A DNA stretch of 64,000 bases from Ostrinia nubilalis (GCF_963855985.1 NC_087112.1:1490501-1554500), one strand, 5' to 3'. Positions 20,764 through 32,636 are shown, counted from the stretch's first letter. Notes: generated by a model from the sequence alone, not told the origin. Made by a program: numbers and translations.

Positions 20764-20890
20764 GATGATCCATCCGACCGATTTCGGCCATGGCGACCAG
20801 TCCGACTCATAGCAATCTTGCGGGGCGCTGGTGTGCCCGAAGATGGCTTACGTAGCCGATCTTCGCGGCAAACCCCTCGCACATTGAGGA
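20764..20890 (+). repeat. GC-rich possible dispersed repeat
   Basis: CCGACCGATTTCGGCCATGG and GATGGCTTACGTAGCCGATC are strikingly GC-rich compared with the surroundings and abut family A. Only one copy was seen in the window, so repeat status is a guess. Confidence 0.3.
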
Positions 20891-21219
20891 TACACTCACA
20901 ATCTCACATATCTATTTCACAAGCTTTATTGTATTGCCCAGAGCATTCTCATTGATAGTTTTTATTATTTAATAACGTGCTCATCTGTAGGTTGTATGTT
21001 AGATTACACGGACGAAACAAGAATGTTGTTTATGCACACTTTATGCTCGTGTTCTGCCTGTGATCTATTAGGGCCATGAATCGAATTCCCACGCGTCTGC
21101 AGCGTGCATCTCTCCCTCTATAATAGACTGTTCTGTACTGTCAGCTAGGACGTTTGGTATTACTTTATTTGTGTCGGAGTTCTTGCAAAGGTCAATCCTT
21201 TTAAGTCCATATTGATGCA

Positions 21220-21724
21220 CTAGAAGCCGCCCGCGACTTCGTACGCGTGGATCCCGTTACCCCCTTCATCTATCTTAACGCGGTTTAGATTTTTTCATAC
21301 AAATGTTTTTTCCCGCTAACTCCCGTTCCCGTGGGAATTTTACAATATCCTGTTGTAACTAAGCTTTAAGTTTACTAAGGTACCTGCATGCCAAATTTCA
21401 AGCGTAAATTTAACTTAAGTAGTTTAGATTTTTCATACAAAAAGATTTTCCCGCTAATTCCCGTTCCCGTGGGACTTCACTACTCTGCTCCTAAGTATAC
21501 TATAACCTGCCCAGGAGTATGAAGAATAATTGTACCAAGTTTTGTTAAAATCCGTCGAGTAGTTTTTGTTTCTATAAGGAACATACAGACAGACAGACAG
21601 ACAAAAATTTTACTGATTGCATTTTTGGCATCAGTATCGATCACTAATCACCCCCTAATAGTTATTTTGAAAATATATTTCATGTACAGAATTGACCTCT
21701 CTACAGATTTATTATAAGTATAGA
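21220..21724 (-). mobile_element. Helitron-like element, 505 bp
   Basis: CTAG at the minus-strand 3' end beside GCCCGCGACTTCGTACGCG (hairpin region) and a 5' TC end (…TATAGA in + orientation). Contains a GACA repeat at about 21586-21602 and about one and a half units of the 135-bp repeat expanded in the relative at 32637. Confidence 0.8.
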
Positions 21725-22327
21725 TTATGTACTAGCAATTTGTTACATAACTAAATTGATATCCTTGTTAACCTCTCCAAGTAAGCTAAAATGCTACGCT
21801 TGTTTAGCAGTTGGATCGAACTAGTGTTCCTCGGATCTTGAATCGGCAGTCCGTTCTTCCAGCGATTTTGTCCGTGGACCAAGCTAAAAGTGGCTCAAGT
21901 TGCTGGAAGACTCATGCTGACGTTGGGTTATTATTGACTAAATAAATTATAATAATACCATGCAGTTACTAGGCAGGATTAGACAAGTGGATGTAGCTGA
22001 ATGCTTCTGTAGTGAGTGCCTATTCACTCTTGCTTTGAAAAGACCTAGCTGAGCTAATCCCAAGAGCCATTTCCAATTTGACTGCTTGCAAACAGATATA
22101 GGTATATAGACAGTACTACCTTTTGCCCGCGGCTTCATTCACAAGATTTTTATAAAAGGTAGCCTCTTTGAAGAGTACACAAGTGTATAACATTGTAGAT
22201 TCCTTAAAATATGTTCAGTTAGTTCTGCGTGAAGATGTAACACAGATTCGTCACGCATTCACACACATTAAAATTCAAATATTTTCTTGCACAATTCATC
22301 TATCTTTTGGATTATCTATCACTCTAT
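21725..22327. other. No recognisable feature
   Basis: AT-rich intronic DNA without recognised repeats. Confidence 0.35.
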
Positions 22328-22402
22328 TGGCGGTCAAGCTGTAGATCCTGGCTACACAGCAGTTGTAGCGATGGAAACGAGAGGTAGGAATGGTCCCGTA
22401 TA
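22328..22402 (-). repeat. Dispersed repeat family A fragment, inverted
   Basis: GGCGGTCAAGCTGTAGATCC to GGTCCCG, matching half of family A. Confidence 0.65.
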
Positions 22403-22630
22403 CATTCATCTATCGTCACAAACTATCGCATTTACAATTGGAAAAATACTTAACAAATAAATAAATTATTTAGTGATTTCGTAGTTGGATTGGAACCTTG
22501 TACTCAGTGCAATTTGTGGGAACCCCGACAAATAAGAAGCAATGTTGACATCGCACCGCGAATGCGGCCAAGCGCGAGTCTGCCCCGGTTACATACATTA
22601 ATTAGGGGTGCCATCTTTCCAAATAACTCA

Positions 22631-22780
22631 CGCCCGTATTCACAATCATTACCTACTACGAGGTCTCACAGTGCCCGTGGACGCACAGGGTCACACACGA
22701 ACCAATTACAGAGCTATATTCAACGCTGTGCGTTCGATTTGCTGCTTCACTTAAGCAAGCATCGTTTGTGAATACTGGTG
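22631..22780 (+). mobile_element. MITE family D, full copy, TSD TCA
   Basis: Ends CGCCCGTATTCACAA and TTGTGAATACTGGTG are inverted repeats flanked by TCA on both sides. The 3-bp duplication suits PIF/Harbinger (inference). Other copies: 22945, 33627, 57316 and halves at 11412/11612. Confidence 0.85.
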
Positions 22781-22944
22781 TCAGTATTATTTGTTTAATT
22801 TGCAGCATCAACGAATTCACACTTGACATGGTGTATTAAAATTATATACCTAAAATTAAATAACTACTTGTATACTTAATATTAATGATCTGCCAAATAC
22901 TTTAATGCATCAAATAAATAAATATTTTCGCCTAAATCATTCTT

Positions 22945-23057
22945 ACAAACGATGCTTGCGTTGAATAGAGCTCTGTGATTTGGATTTGTTCGTGTGTCAC
23001 CCTGTGCGTCCACGCGCACTGTGAGACCTCACAGTAATGTTTGTGAATACGGGCGTT
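22945..23057 (-). mobile_element. MITE family D, internally deleted copy
   Basis: Opposite orientation to 22631; lacks the GAAGCAGCAAATCGAACGC block. Ends ACAAACGATGCTTGC and GTTTGTGAATACGGGCG. Confidence 0.75.
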
Positions 23058-23059
23058 AG

Positions 23060-24160
23060 TGCTGCTACGAGTACCTACATATGTAGATAAATGGGATTCA
23101 ATCCTAAACTCTATCTTTAATGGTGGATGATATCTTTTCGGCATTAAAACTCATATAAATCGACCCTCAAATACCTGACATAGGATCAGGTATTTAAGAA
23201 TAGATGATTCAACTATTTACCCATCAGTGATTATGATGAATCAATGCTTAAAACTTTGAATTCAAACTTCAAATTAAGTTTGTAAACTTAAATTTTGTGC
23301 ATTGAAGTGTACTAATAAAAAACATTTTACTTTTGTCTGGCAGTTGCCAACTCTTATGGTGCAATGAACTGAAAAAAAGCATTAATTTTTTTTTCTGTCT
23401 ATTGGCAACCCTGCTTGGTAGCAGCGGTGCCAGGCTTCGGTGGTTCGGATCTCGGCAAATTCAATTCCAACTCCATCGAAATGAGCTTCGCTTTTAACTG
23501 CTGGATTTGAGAGCCATTAAATACAAGCACTATTGATATTGATTAGCTGTCTCTTGAGGTTTCAAGCTGTAGTGCATTTTAACGAGTTGGCAGAAGAAAT
23601 TCTTTTTTTCGAATCGCGCGCATTTTATTTCATATTTTCTTCAAGGTGATAGTGACGAGGCATTGTTTTAGGTACTGCCACTCTTTATATCGTTCACTTA
23701 AAGTTGCTGTAATATTCAAATTATGTACTCGTGAATTTCTTTTATAAAATGCAATAAAGCACCATGTAGCGGCAGCCTTAGTTGTGTTCAAAGCGAAAGT
23801 TATCCATTTCATTATAACTTCCGCGTGCCACTTCCGGGTCCGCTGTACTAGTTTGCCCGCGTTTTCCGGAACTAATTAAATTGTTGCGATTCTGGAAGGT
23901 GTAAAAGAGTATTTTGTTGCTTAATATTCTGGGTGGAAACTGTAGAACAAAAGTAAAAACGCAAATAAAAGTTTCATTGCAATAACTGGCTTTTTGAGAC
24001 GGAGAAAATAATAACTGAATAACTTTTCATTCTTATTTAACTGACTGGTCTTATTTTGGCAAAGTAGAATAGATCTACTACCTACTATTCTCGTTGATAT
24101 CATAAGAGGAAACTAAGAAAAAATATGCGACCATCATTCATTTCCAACTAGCCACAATAG
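23060..24160. other. No recognisable gene
   Basis: AT-rich intronic DNA. Short open frames at 23630-23812 and 23921-24103 (minus) have no recognisable content. Confidence 0.4.
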
Positions 24161-24164
24161 TGAT

Positions 24165-24300
24165 TGAGTTTCTTGCGCTGCTTCTTCTCAGCACTGGCCC
24201 ATTTATTGTCCCGAAGCAGTAGTAGGGTTAATACTGGGACGTGTAAAAGTGCTTTTTAAAAACCTATTTGCAAAAATAAATGAGTTGTATGAGTTTTACA
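24165..24300 (+). repeat. Dispersed repeat family F (LINE 3' UTR-like), copy
   Basis: TGACTGAGTTTCTTGCGCTG to AAATGAGTTGTATGAGTTT; also at 42683 and 46317, with a scrap at 17640. Ends in an ATGAGTTTT-type tail. Probably the 3' UTR of a non-LTR retrotransposon. Confidence 0.6.
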
Positions 24301-25232
24301 CAAGAGTATAGGCTAATCCCTCCATTTGAAAGATTAAAAAGATTATGAGACATGTAGAGGCTCCTTCCTAAGGAGAAAATTATTTGACGATTTGTAAGTA
24401 CTACTGATTTAAATAGTCTATACAAAAAAATAAGTTTTCAAGCAGTGGAGACTGGAAGAAGTAATGATGATATGAAGTTTGTTAAAATGATGATCATGAT
24501 GAATAATTTACCAAATAATCTTACTTAAGTACTAAATAAAGATGTTACTCGCTAAAACAACTAAATCCAGGCGTAGATATAAAATCCTGAGATCCAATAA
24601 AATGTAAGTTGACGCGACCCAGCTGCAGTGCGCAAGTTTGATCGTTCCATTACAACTTCGTCCTCTTTGCATTCATTGTATTTACTGATCGGATTAGGGG
24701 AAGCTCGGGCAAAGCGGGCACTTTGATGGGTTATGAGAAGAGAACGGATACACATAAATATTATAGTGACTGAGTATCAAAAGGTATGTATTTTTAAATA
24801 CAAAAAAAAAAAAACAATCAGCGTTTACTTTGCGAACCGTCGAAGATTCTGCTGACTGATTTCGATTTACAGTGTGCAGTGTAAAATTCTTTACAATAAT
24901 AATATTAAGGAGAAAATAAATTAATATTTTTCTTAAGCCGTAAAATATTTAACAACACTCGTAATAATTAGCGTTTTTGGTCTCGTAAACGTAATGACTA
25001 TCATTGTATGTAACTATGCAAGATTCATTGCACAGCTTCTCTCACTTGCTTGTATCCAATTAAAGATGTTGCTTATTATCAATGTCAAAAATCAATGTTA
25101 GTGTTCAAAATAAGGTAAACCGTATGAACTTGCAGCTATCCCTGTATATTATGTTCAAAACAACACAGCGTTAAAGAACCATTTTCAAATAGTTATTTAA
25201 TTTTTAGCGTTAAGAGTCGCATCTCAAACTAA
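24301..25232. other. No recognisable gene
   Basis: AT-rich intronic DNA with a 12-A run near 24803. Confidence 0.35.
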
Positions 25233-25351
25233 TTTGAAAATTATAAATAACTTGAAAATCGAACTGCCTAAGGCGGGAATTGAATGGAAGGTCGTGGGTT
25301 CAATTCCCGCCTTAGGCAGTTCGATTTTTTCAAGTTATTTATAATTTTCAA
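25233..25351. repeat. 52-bp-arm palindrome carrying a tRNA B-box-like motif
   Basis: Left arm 25233-25284 and right arm 25299-25351 match as inverted repeats except for a 2-bp length difference in a T run, with a 14-bp loop. The loop and right arm read GTGGGTTCAATTCCCGCC, a close T-arm/B-box match, so it probably derives from a tRNA-like SINE that duplicated in inverted form. Confidence 0.75.
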
Positions 25352-25844
25352 ACCATTTTCAATTTTGAGATTTTACAAAAATAAAACGGATGGATTCTAT
25401 AGCCACCCTGTATTTTCCTTTTATCGCCGTAACAAAACTGCTACATGTACTCAAGTTCATCACCTCAAAAATATCTAGAGCACGAACACTGCAGTTTCTA
25501 AATTTTAGACGAAGATGCATAAAACTGAGTCTTGAACAGTCGTAACACTTCCATTTTGGACAAAAGCTATTCGATCCGTCGAAACGGGAGCTGGGTCAGC
25601 CGCGCGAGGGTAGGTATACATATAAATACAGGGTGAAAATGAAATGAGAGAGGAAATATATCAATTTCGCTCCCATGAGGTCTGATTTTAAGCAGTTGCG
25701 CGAGTAATGTGCAGATTTTACTGAAACCATTTGTAGGTCAGTACTTATAGCGCTTTAGTTCGCTAATGTTAGGCTGCGATGCAGTGGTTAGTAGTGGATA
25801 GGTGATTATACATTGATACTTAACACAAGCATCTCCGAACTTCC

Positions 25845-26096
25845 ACCACCCACAAGGTGGACCGACGACCTGATAAAGGTAACAGGAATAGGCACTTATA
25901 GGGCAGATATGTATCATCCTAGACTGCATCTTACTTAACACCAGGTGCGATTGCAGTCAAATACCTGCCTTGTCTTGCATAAAAAAAAGAAGGCGCTGGA
26001 TGCAGGCCGCTACCAACCGTGCGATGTGGAAGTCATTGGGAGAGGCTTATGTTCAGCAGTGGACGTCCTGTGGCTGAAATGATGATGATGATGATG
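25845..26096 (+). mobile_element. RTE-clade LINE 3' fragment split by another repeat
   Basis: CCACAAGGTGGACCGACGAC...AAGGTAACAGGA at the left, and AGGCGCTGGATGCAGGCCGC to the AYVQQWTS end and (ATG)n tail at the right. A ~95-bp piece with CTTAACACCAGGTGCGATTG and a terminal A-run interrupts it at about 25894-25988. Confidence 0.75.
25894..25988 (+). repeat. Small A-tailed repeat inside the RTE fragment
   Basis: Runs from GGCACTTATAGGGCAG to CTTGTCTTGCATAAAAAAAA. The A-tail and position suggest a retroposed insertion; no target duplication is clear. Confidence 0.45.
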
Positions 26097-26244
26097 ATCT
26101 TCGAACTTAAACTGCTTGTTAAAATCTGGCACTGACTTCATATTATGTTGTTAAGCCCAGTCAGAGGTTTTTGGGTGGGTTGACAGCATCTGACTGTAAG
26201 ATTGGTCACTTACTTGACACCGAGTGAGTCATGCATGCACTATC

Positions 26245-26305
26245 AACTCTGAGCTCAAGTGGTAGAGTATCTACCGAACTATCCCACAGTTTGGGGCAAG
26301 CCTTG
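26245..26305 (+). repeat. tRNA A-box-like sequence, possible SINE or tRNA relic
   Basis: GAGCTCAAGTGGTAGAG resembles a tRNA D-arm/A-box. No complete acceptor stem or T-arm was found, so this is not an intact tRNA. Confidence 0.25.
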
Positions 26306-27081
26306 CGGAGTAGGGAGTAATATTTAAATTTAAATCTTATCTTGCTTTATTGAAGTTAGTATGGAAAAATTTTTTTTTTGAGAAATATCTATTATTTTTA
26401 TTTTATTTCCTCTCTGTTCTTACCGTTTTAGCACTCTATTTGCTGGTCATTGTTGTTGCTTATTTATGAAAGTAATATTTCTATCGGTTTTGACCTTAAG
26501 GCGTATTTAATACCAAAATTAAGTGAGTGTTTTCTCTTAGATGTTTTTTACAGGATTTATATTGAGGGTAAGTAATGGGACAAAGACCCGATTATAAATT
26601 TTAAAATTTATTAGATGCATGTTAAGACCGAATTAATTTTAGCCCGTCAATGCGATTGAGCTAAGTCATATTATTATTTGACATGACGACAGATTTGTAA
26701 GCCCAGTTATTTAAATGAATTATTTGTTACAGCACTTATAAAAACAAAAAACAAAAGTGAGTCTTATACCCGACAACATACTCGCCTGACAAAAATATGT
26801 ATAGGTTCGAAACTTCACCTTATAATTTCCGAGTTTCCTTCATACAGGCGAAGTCGCGGACTAAGTTAGTCGGTGTATAAATCAAGAGGAGGTTGGGGGA
26901 CGTTTGACCCAGTTCTCGGGGGTCTAACTTAATTGGGAACTCATTCCGAGAGCCGTGCCGAGTGAAAAAACTATTTTTACGCCTTTAAATTTTTAATTCG
27001 ACCTCCCGATGCTCGTCTTGACTGCGCTTTTATTGGTCACGCTATTTTTATATTAATTTTTAGCTCAGCCTATACCCCGAA
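26306..27081. other. No recognisable feature
   Basis: Intronic DNA with no recognised element. Confidence 0.35.
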
Positions 27082-27200
27082 CAAAGATACCCCTTCCCAG
27101 CGGTTTCCATAGTAATCGTAATAGGTTGTGTGATTCTTTCAGGCAGTGCATTTTCGCATGTCGCGTGCGCTATGGAAACCGCTCGGAAGGGGTATCTTTG
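27082..27200. mobile_element. 119-bp foldback MITE
   Basis: CAAAGATACCCCTTCCCAGC and its near complement GCTCGGAAGGGGTATCTTTG bound the element; pairing extends about 30 bp to CTATGGAAACCGC. Confidence 0.75.
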
Positions 27201-27869
27201 ATCAACAATTACGTCGAAACTAATAGACGTAGACTAATAAATTTACATTCGTTTTGTAGAATAGCTCAAACACTAAGAATACAATGCAAATAAAACATAC
27301 TTTAACGACCTGGTTTTTCTTGTGTTGGAAAATAACTGAAAAATAGGTGAAAAAAGTCATGTATTTTTCTAATTAAATCCATTCTTACTCCCATAAAATG
27401 TACAAAACTTGTGTCTGTTTTCTACTTCTACTAATACATAATTTTATTGGCTATCGCATGATATCAAATATTTGCTTATTAATGTTAAGCTACCCACGCT
27501 TTCACTTATTTTTGAAGGAAGAGGTGAAAACTAAAAATTAAAAACTTAAATCCTTGTAATTTTGCGATAAATGGGTCAAGCCCCAAATTTGAAGTATTTT
27601 CGTCGATAAAATTGTCTATAGATTACGCCCTTAAAGTTTGATCACTACATGCCCGGACACACTGTATAAATAGGTACCTACTTAAATACAAGATAACATT
27701 TTACCGATTACGTCACCTACTAAGTTACAAGATTCTACGCAATTGGTTTTAAGGGTGACACTGGTGGCATTCTGAAATGCTAAAGAAGCAAAAAACGGAT
27801 TATCAGTACCTCAATAAAAAAGAACTCTTAACTGATTATCAGTCCCTCAACAAAAATATATTTTTTATT

Positions 27870-28025
27870 TAGGCCAGAGGGCCTCGTATTTTTGTTGTAC
27901 AACTTTTAACTCAAACTTCAGATTAAATTTATCTTACAAACAGATACACAGTCACATATACAGACATACATACAGTCCTACAGACAGACAACAAAAATAC
28001 GAGGCCCTTATTTTTTATTGATGTA
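27870..28025. repeat. Inverted-repeat element, GGGCCTCGTATTTTTGTTGT arms
   Basis: GAGGGCCTCGTATTTTTGTT at about 27877 mirrors AACAAAAATACGAGGCCCTT at about 27990. Probably a small MITE; target duplication not identified. Confidence 0.55.
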
Positions 28026-28139
28026 CTGAACTCTACTTAGGCACCACGTATAATTTATTAGTTATTAAAATATTATAAAATATGAACACCAGTCACTATA
28101 TTTTAAAATAAACCAAAGCAAGAAATCACTTTCGTGGCC

Positions 28140-28185
28140 TAAAATCACCTTCGTGTATAAAACACCACGAAGGTGACGAAAATTT
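28140..28185. repeat. Short hairpin (CACCTTCGTG / CACGAAGGTG)
   Basis: A 10-bp perfect stem with a ~10-bp loop; significance unknown. Confidence 0.5.
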
Positions 28186-28792
28186 TAGTTTTTTATGAAT
28201 TATCCTTAAATTTGAATTTAACGGTTCAAGTCGAATACTACACAAATAAGTCTAACATGTTAAGTTTTCAATGGCAAAGTTTCAATTAAATTGTTTAAAT
28301 TTTAGAGGTAGAAAATATTGTTCAAGCAAGCGACGGTATGTCTATGGATAATCACAAAAAGTTACGTATTTTTTTGGCGGAGCGACGATCGACCTATCTC
28401 ACCTCCCCAATGGTCGAAGCACGACTGACGTTAACCGAATAGAACGCTGTGATTGGTTGCTGGTGTTCAGTTTAACGGCAATCTTGTATTATTACTCAAA
28501 ATTTTAGGTACCTAAAATCGTGTGACCAACGTATTTCGCTTTCTCAATTCAAAATAATTATAAGAAGATATTTTTTGACTATTGTGTGGAAAGTATATTT
28601 AATAACGATGATTTTAGTATGCTACACACAAATTGAATGAAAATTGTGAATGCAGTAACCAAATGTTTCATTGCAACCGAAGGTGTGACACGATGAGAAC
28701 GCGAAAAATGACCCCGTTTTTTATCGTTTCATGTGATTTTTTCATATTATTTTTGCGTCTATTACGATAAAATTTATTTTGTATGTAGCTAA

Positions 28793-29889
28793 ATACACTC
28801 AACATCAAATAAACCGCACCTTCCGCGACGCGAACTTTAAAGATTTTCTTCTGACACAATTATGGTACCCCAACAATATTGGTGTTATTTGAAAGCCCAA
28901 TAAATATTCTTAAAGAAAAATACATTTCATTTCTAAATAAATGATCAACATATACCATAAATGTGACTTGAAAATAGACCTCACTTTGGGCTCACCTCTG
29001 GGATCAATTAGAACAATTTTTATGGTTATAAAACCAAATAAAGATCTCACGTGTCCTCTTTAACAGATGGATAGCGATTAATCCCAACTTAACAGTTTTA
29101 TAGTCATAAAAAATGGCTATAGCGTAACTACCTATTTTTTGAAGAAGTGACTCTGGATCCTTGTAAAGACACATTTTTGGGGTAAAAACCTTTCCTTTAA
29201 TGAAATGAAGTTTAGAACTAGGCTTTCAAATGGTACCAATGTTGGTGGGAAGTGGGGATGCATACGTTTGATAAGTGCTTGTCGCGGGAGGTGCGATTTA
29301 TTTGATGCCGAGTGTAGATATTTTATCATCTGATCAAAGTTATTGTTCTAACTTATACCGTTTACGAACTACACTCGACGTCAAATAAATCGCACCTCCC
29401 GCGACAAGCATTTTCAAACGTATGCATCCCCACTTCCCACCAATATTGGTACCATTTAAAAGCCTAGTTCTAACCTTCATTTCATTAAAGGAAAGGTTTT
29501 TACCCCAAAAATGTGTCTTTAGAAGGATCCAGAGTCACTTCTTCAAAAAATAGGTAGTTACGCTAGAGCCAACTTTTATGACTATAAAACTGTTAAGTTG
29601 GGATTAATCGCTATCCATCTGTTAAAGAGGACACGTGAAATCATTATTTGGTTTTATAACCATAAAAATTGGTCTAATTGATCCCATAGGTGGGCCCAAA
29701 GTGAGGTATTTTTTCAGGTCACATATATGGTAAATGTTAATCATTTATTAAGAAATTAAATGTGTTTTTCTTTAAGGATATTTATTGGGCTTTCAAATAA
29801 CACCAATATTGTTGGGGCACCATGATTGTGTCAGAAGAAAATCGTTAAAGTTCGCGTCGCGGAAGGTGCGGTTTATTTGATGTTGAGTA
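28793..29889. mobile_element. 1.1-kb foldback element, ~520-bp arms
   Basis: Left arm 28793-29317, right arm 29369-29889, spacer ~50 bp. Arms appear well over 90 percent complementary. Ends TACACTCAACATCAAATAAA and TTTATTTGATGTTGAGTA; inner ends carry the related GATGCCGAGTGTAG / CTACACTCGACGTC, so each arm itself has inverted ends and looks like a full ~520-bp element present twice head to head. A third copy of most of an arm lies at 62452. Confidence 0.85.
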
Positions 29890-30269
29890 AATTATTGTGT
29901 GACCATCAAATTTGAGTGTAAATGAGAAGTACCCAGGAACTGTTCGTAGTGGAGCCTCCGTTGTTATAGCGTTTAGCGAGTTTCATTCTTGTTTTGTATT
30001 GTTGAGAATTCGCCGTGATTTTGGCATTTGTTTTTATCAACAGGTTTACGCTTCCATGGCCAAGTATTTTTGGTAACTTTTTCTAAAAGGTTGGTCTCTA
30101 GTTTAATCTCAAAAAATCGAAAAGGTATCAATTAGAGAGTCAGAAGATGGTAAATAAGTGTCATGTTGTACGGCTCATTTTGACAAAATTATTATTTTCT
30201 TCATATTTGGATTTTTTTATTCTCTTAATAATACTTAGTATTATTCATTCAAAATATGAAGGTACCTAC

Positions 30270-30690
30270 TTTTCAACCGACTTCAAAAAAGGAGGAGGTT
30301 CTCAATTCGAGCCGTATGTTTTTTTTTTTTTTTTTTTCTATGTTTGTTACGCGATAACTCCGCCAATTATGAACCGATTTGAACAAATCTTTTTTCGGCG
30401 TATAGGTAATACCTCAAGGGTGGTCCCATTTAAATTTAATAATAAAAAAAACAACCCCCAAGGGTGGAAAATTGGGGATGAACTTTTTTATACGCAATAT
30501 CTCCGCCGATTATAAACCAATTTGAACGATTATTTTTTTGTTGAATAGGTATTATCAAAAGGGTGGTTTCATGCGAATTTGAAGAAAATATTTCACCCCC
30601 AAGGGTGGAAAATTGGGGATGAACTTTTTTATACGCAATATCTCCGCCGATTATGAACCAATTTTTTTTGGTCTCAGTGTACTGCCTACC
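30270..30690 (+). repeat. CCGACTTCAAAAAAGGAGG repeat with internal tandem units
   Basis: Opens CAACCGACTTCAAAAAAGGA, has a long T run at 30319-30337, then the unit GGGTGGAAAATTGGGGATGA at 30462 and 30604 (period 142 bp), each followed by ATACGCAATATCTCCGCCGA. Scraps at 10180 and 15772. Confidence 0.65.
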
Positions 30691-30753
30691 TTCAGTGGTA
30701 ACATCAAGGTAATAATTAGTTAACTAAAAAGCAAGAAATAAGTAAAATTTTAT

Positions 30754-31054
30754 AAAAAAAAATAAAACCGACTCCAAAAGACCTACACTAAAACGTAGAA
30801 AAATAATTACTAATTACCTACTTATTTATTAGGACGAATTATTAATATTTATGTAGGTATACCATGATTGATACTTTTGGAGTCGGTGCAGGTAAACTTT
30901 ACATGTTTCATAATCTTGGCACCGACTCCAGAAGTATCAATCTTGGTATACCTACATAAATATTAATAATTCGTCCTAATAAATAAGTAGGTAATTAGTA
31001 ATTATTTTTCTACGTTTTAGTGTAGGTTTTTTGGAGTCGGTTTTATTTTTTTTT
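30754..31054. mobile_element. 300-bp foldback element (CCGACTCC arms)
   Basis: Arms of about 135 bp, from AAAAATAAAACCGACTCCAA to GGAGTCGGTGC, and the complement GGCACCGACTCC to GGAGTCGGTTTTATTTTT, with a ~25-bp loop. GGAGTCGG occurs at both ends of each arm. Confidence 0.8.
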
Positions 31055-31538
31055 CTGATAACATTTTTAAAATATTAATTTTTACTGCATTTTCTTCAAC
31101 GATGTTTACCCCAAATCTTTTCAGCTACCATTATATTTCAGCAAACGTTCGCAAATGACGGTTAGCGGTGCCATTGGGGATAATTAATTACCTCCCCCCT
31201 CTTGCCCCTTCTTACCCCTCCCGGGATGTTTCATAATTTCACATGTTAAGGCGAAATTTGATGTTCAGAAAAATAATTGAAAAGAATTTGCAAGGATAAA
31301 TAAGGAATCTTTTGAGACCTAAAAATATAACTTTAAAGTCTGGTGGTTTGTAACTAACTGGCTTGACCGATTCTTATGTAATTTTGTGTGTAGGTCTGAG
31401 AATATGATGTAAACAATTTTTGACACCCCTAGGTGCAAAACTACGTTTGCTGGGTCAGCTAGTTAATGTATTTTATAATCTAGCTAGACCTTTTAAAAGC
31501 GTTGTGTTAAAGGTCATTTTCATCAGTTTATAAAAACA
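31055..31538. other. No recognisable gene
   Basis: Intronic DNA with C-rich patches near 31190-31220; no recognised element. Confidence 0.35.
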
Positions 31539-31752
31539 CTAGCGGCTGCCCCCGACTTCGTACGCGTGGTTCCCGTTTTACCCTCTTAGGGGTGGAGTTT
31601 CATAAAATCCTTTCTTAGCGGATGCCTACGTCATAACATCTACCTGCATGCCAAAGTTTAGCCCGATCCGTCCAGTGGTTTGGGCTGTGCATTGATCCAA
31701 AGATCACTATGTCAGTCAGTCAGTCACCTTTGAGTTACATATTGTATTTAGA
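31539..31752 (-). mobile_element. Helitron-like non-autonomous element
   Basis: CTAG at 31539-31542 beside a CGACTTCGTACGCG hairpin region, and the 5' end complement GA at 31751-52. Closely matches the opposite-strand copy at 44567-44768, including TGCATGCCAAAGTTTAGCCC. Confidence 0.8.
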
Positions 31753-32057
31753 TTGCACCTTTATTTTTTTGCACAATGTTAGATAAATTCTAACATGTTT
31801 TGTTTTTGTGCAAGAGAAAAATAAACGATACTTTTATATGAACTCTCCTCTATCTTAGCAATACTTTGTCTATGCCCATAAATCGATCTAGTTTATGATA
31901 CCTTTGAGCCGCTAAAATATGCAAGGGATTCTATTCTTAGACGTAGACCTAAAACGGCGTAAATATTTAGCTGGATCGGGTCAATAACCTACATAGAGTA
32001 CGTGAGGTGAATGTCACGCTGTAACTCTTATTTTACCTCATATTACAGGTCAGATCA

Positions 32058-32200
32058 TAGTTTCAGCCAAATGACGTCCACTGCTGGACAAAGGCCTCCC
32101 CCAAGGCTTTCCATAACGACCGCTACTGTGGACCGCTTCCAGGTACTCCCTGCGACTTTTACCAGATCGTTGGTCCACCTCGTGGGAGGCCCACACTAGA
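32058..32200 (-). mobile_element. RTE-clade LINE 3' fragment
   Basis: Complement reads the last ~45 codons ending ...LGEAFVQQWTSFG; GTTTCAGCCAAATGACGTCC marks the stop-codon end. Confidence 0.75.
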
Positions 32201-32291
32201 TCTGTTTATGGTATCTCTCTAGTCTGATAAAGGTACAATATTATTTTGAAAATTTTCATCTTTACAATAATTGTCAAAAGATTGTCTACAG

Positions 32292-32419
32292 CCCCCCTAG
32301 ACAAAACGCACTTTTTGATCGAATCGAAAATCGAATCCGTCAAAACTCCATACAAAAAAGGGGCTTTTCGACCACTTTTCGACTGGTTTGCGATTAAAAT
32401 TTGCACTTTGTCTAGACCC
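32292..32419. mobile_element. MITE family B, copy 2
   Basis: Nearly identical over its whole length to 8111-8237, including ends CCCCCTAGACAAAACGCAC and CTTTGTCTAGACCC. High similarity suggests recent activity of the family. Confidence 0.8.
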
Positions 32420-32636
32420 ACAGGACATGCCTTGCCTAGTGTAGAAATATATAATTCTATTAGAATGGGAAACATTGTAATACAAATTTAGCATTGAATG
32501 ATTTAGTTATGTTACTTGTAAGTTTTGCAGTTTGTTTGTGCTAATTTTGTTTTGTTGAATAAATTTATTATTAATTAGGCTACTGCTAGACTTAGGCACG
32601 TTTTAATGGATGCAACTAAGCCCAATCTATTATTTA

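Noticed and set aside
30147..30515. 122-codon frame with hydrophobic start and FFFFFF run
   Set aside because: Spans the CCGACTTCAAAAAAGG repeat and its poly-T; hydrophobicity comes from T-rich codons.
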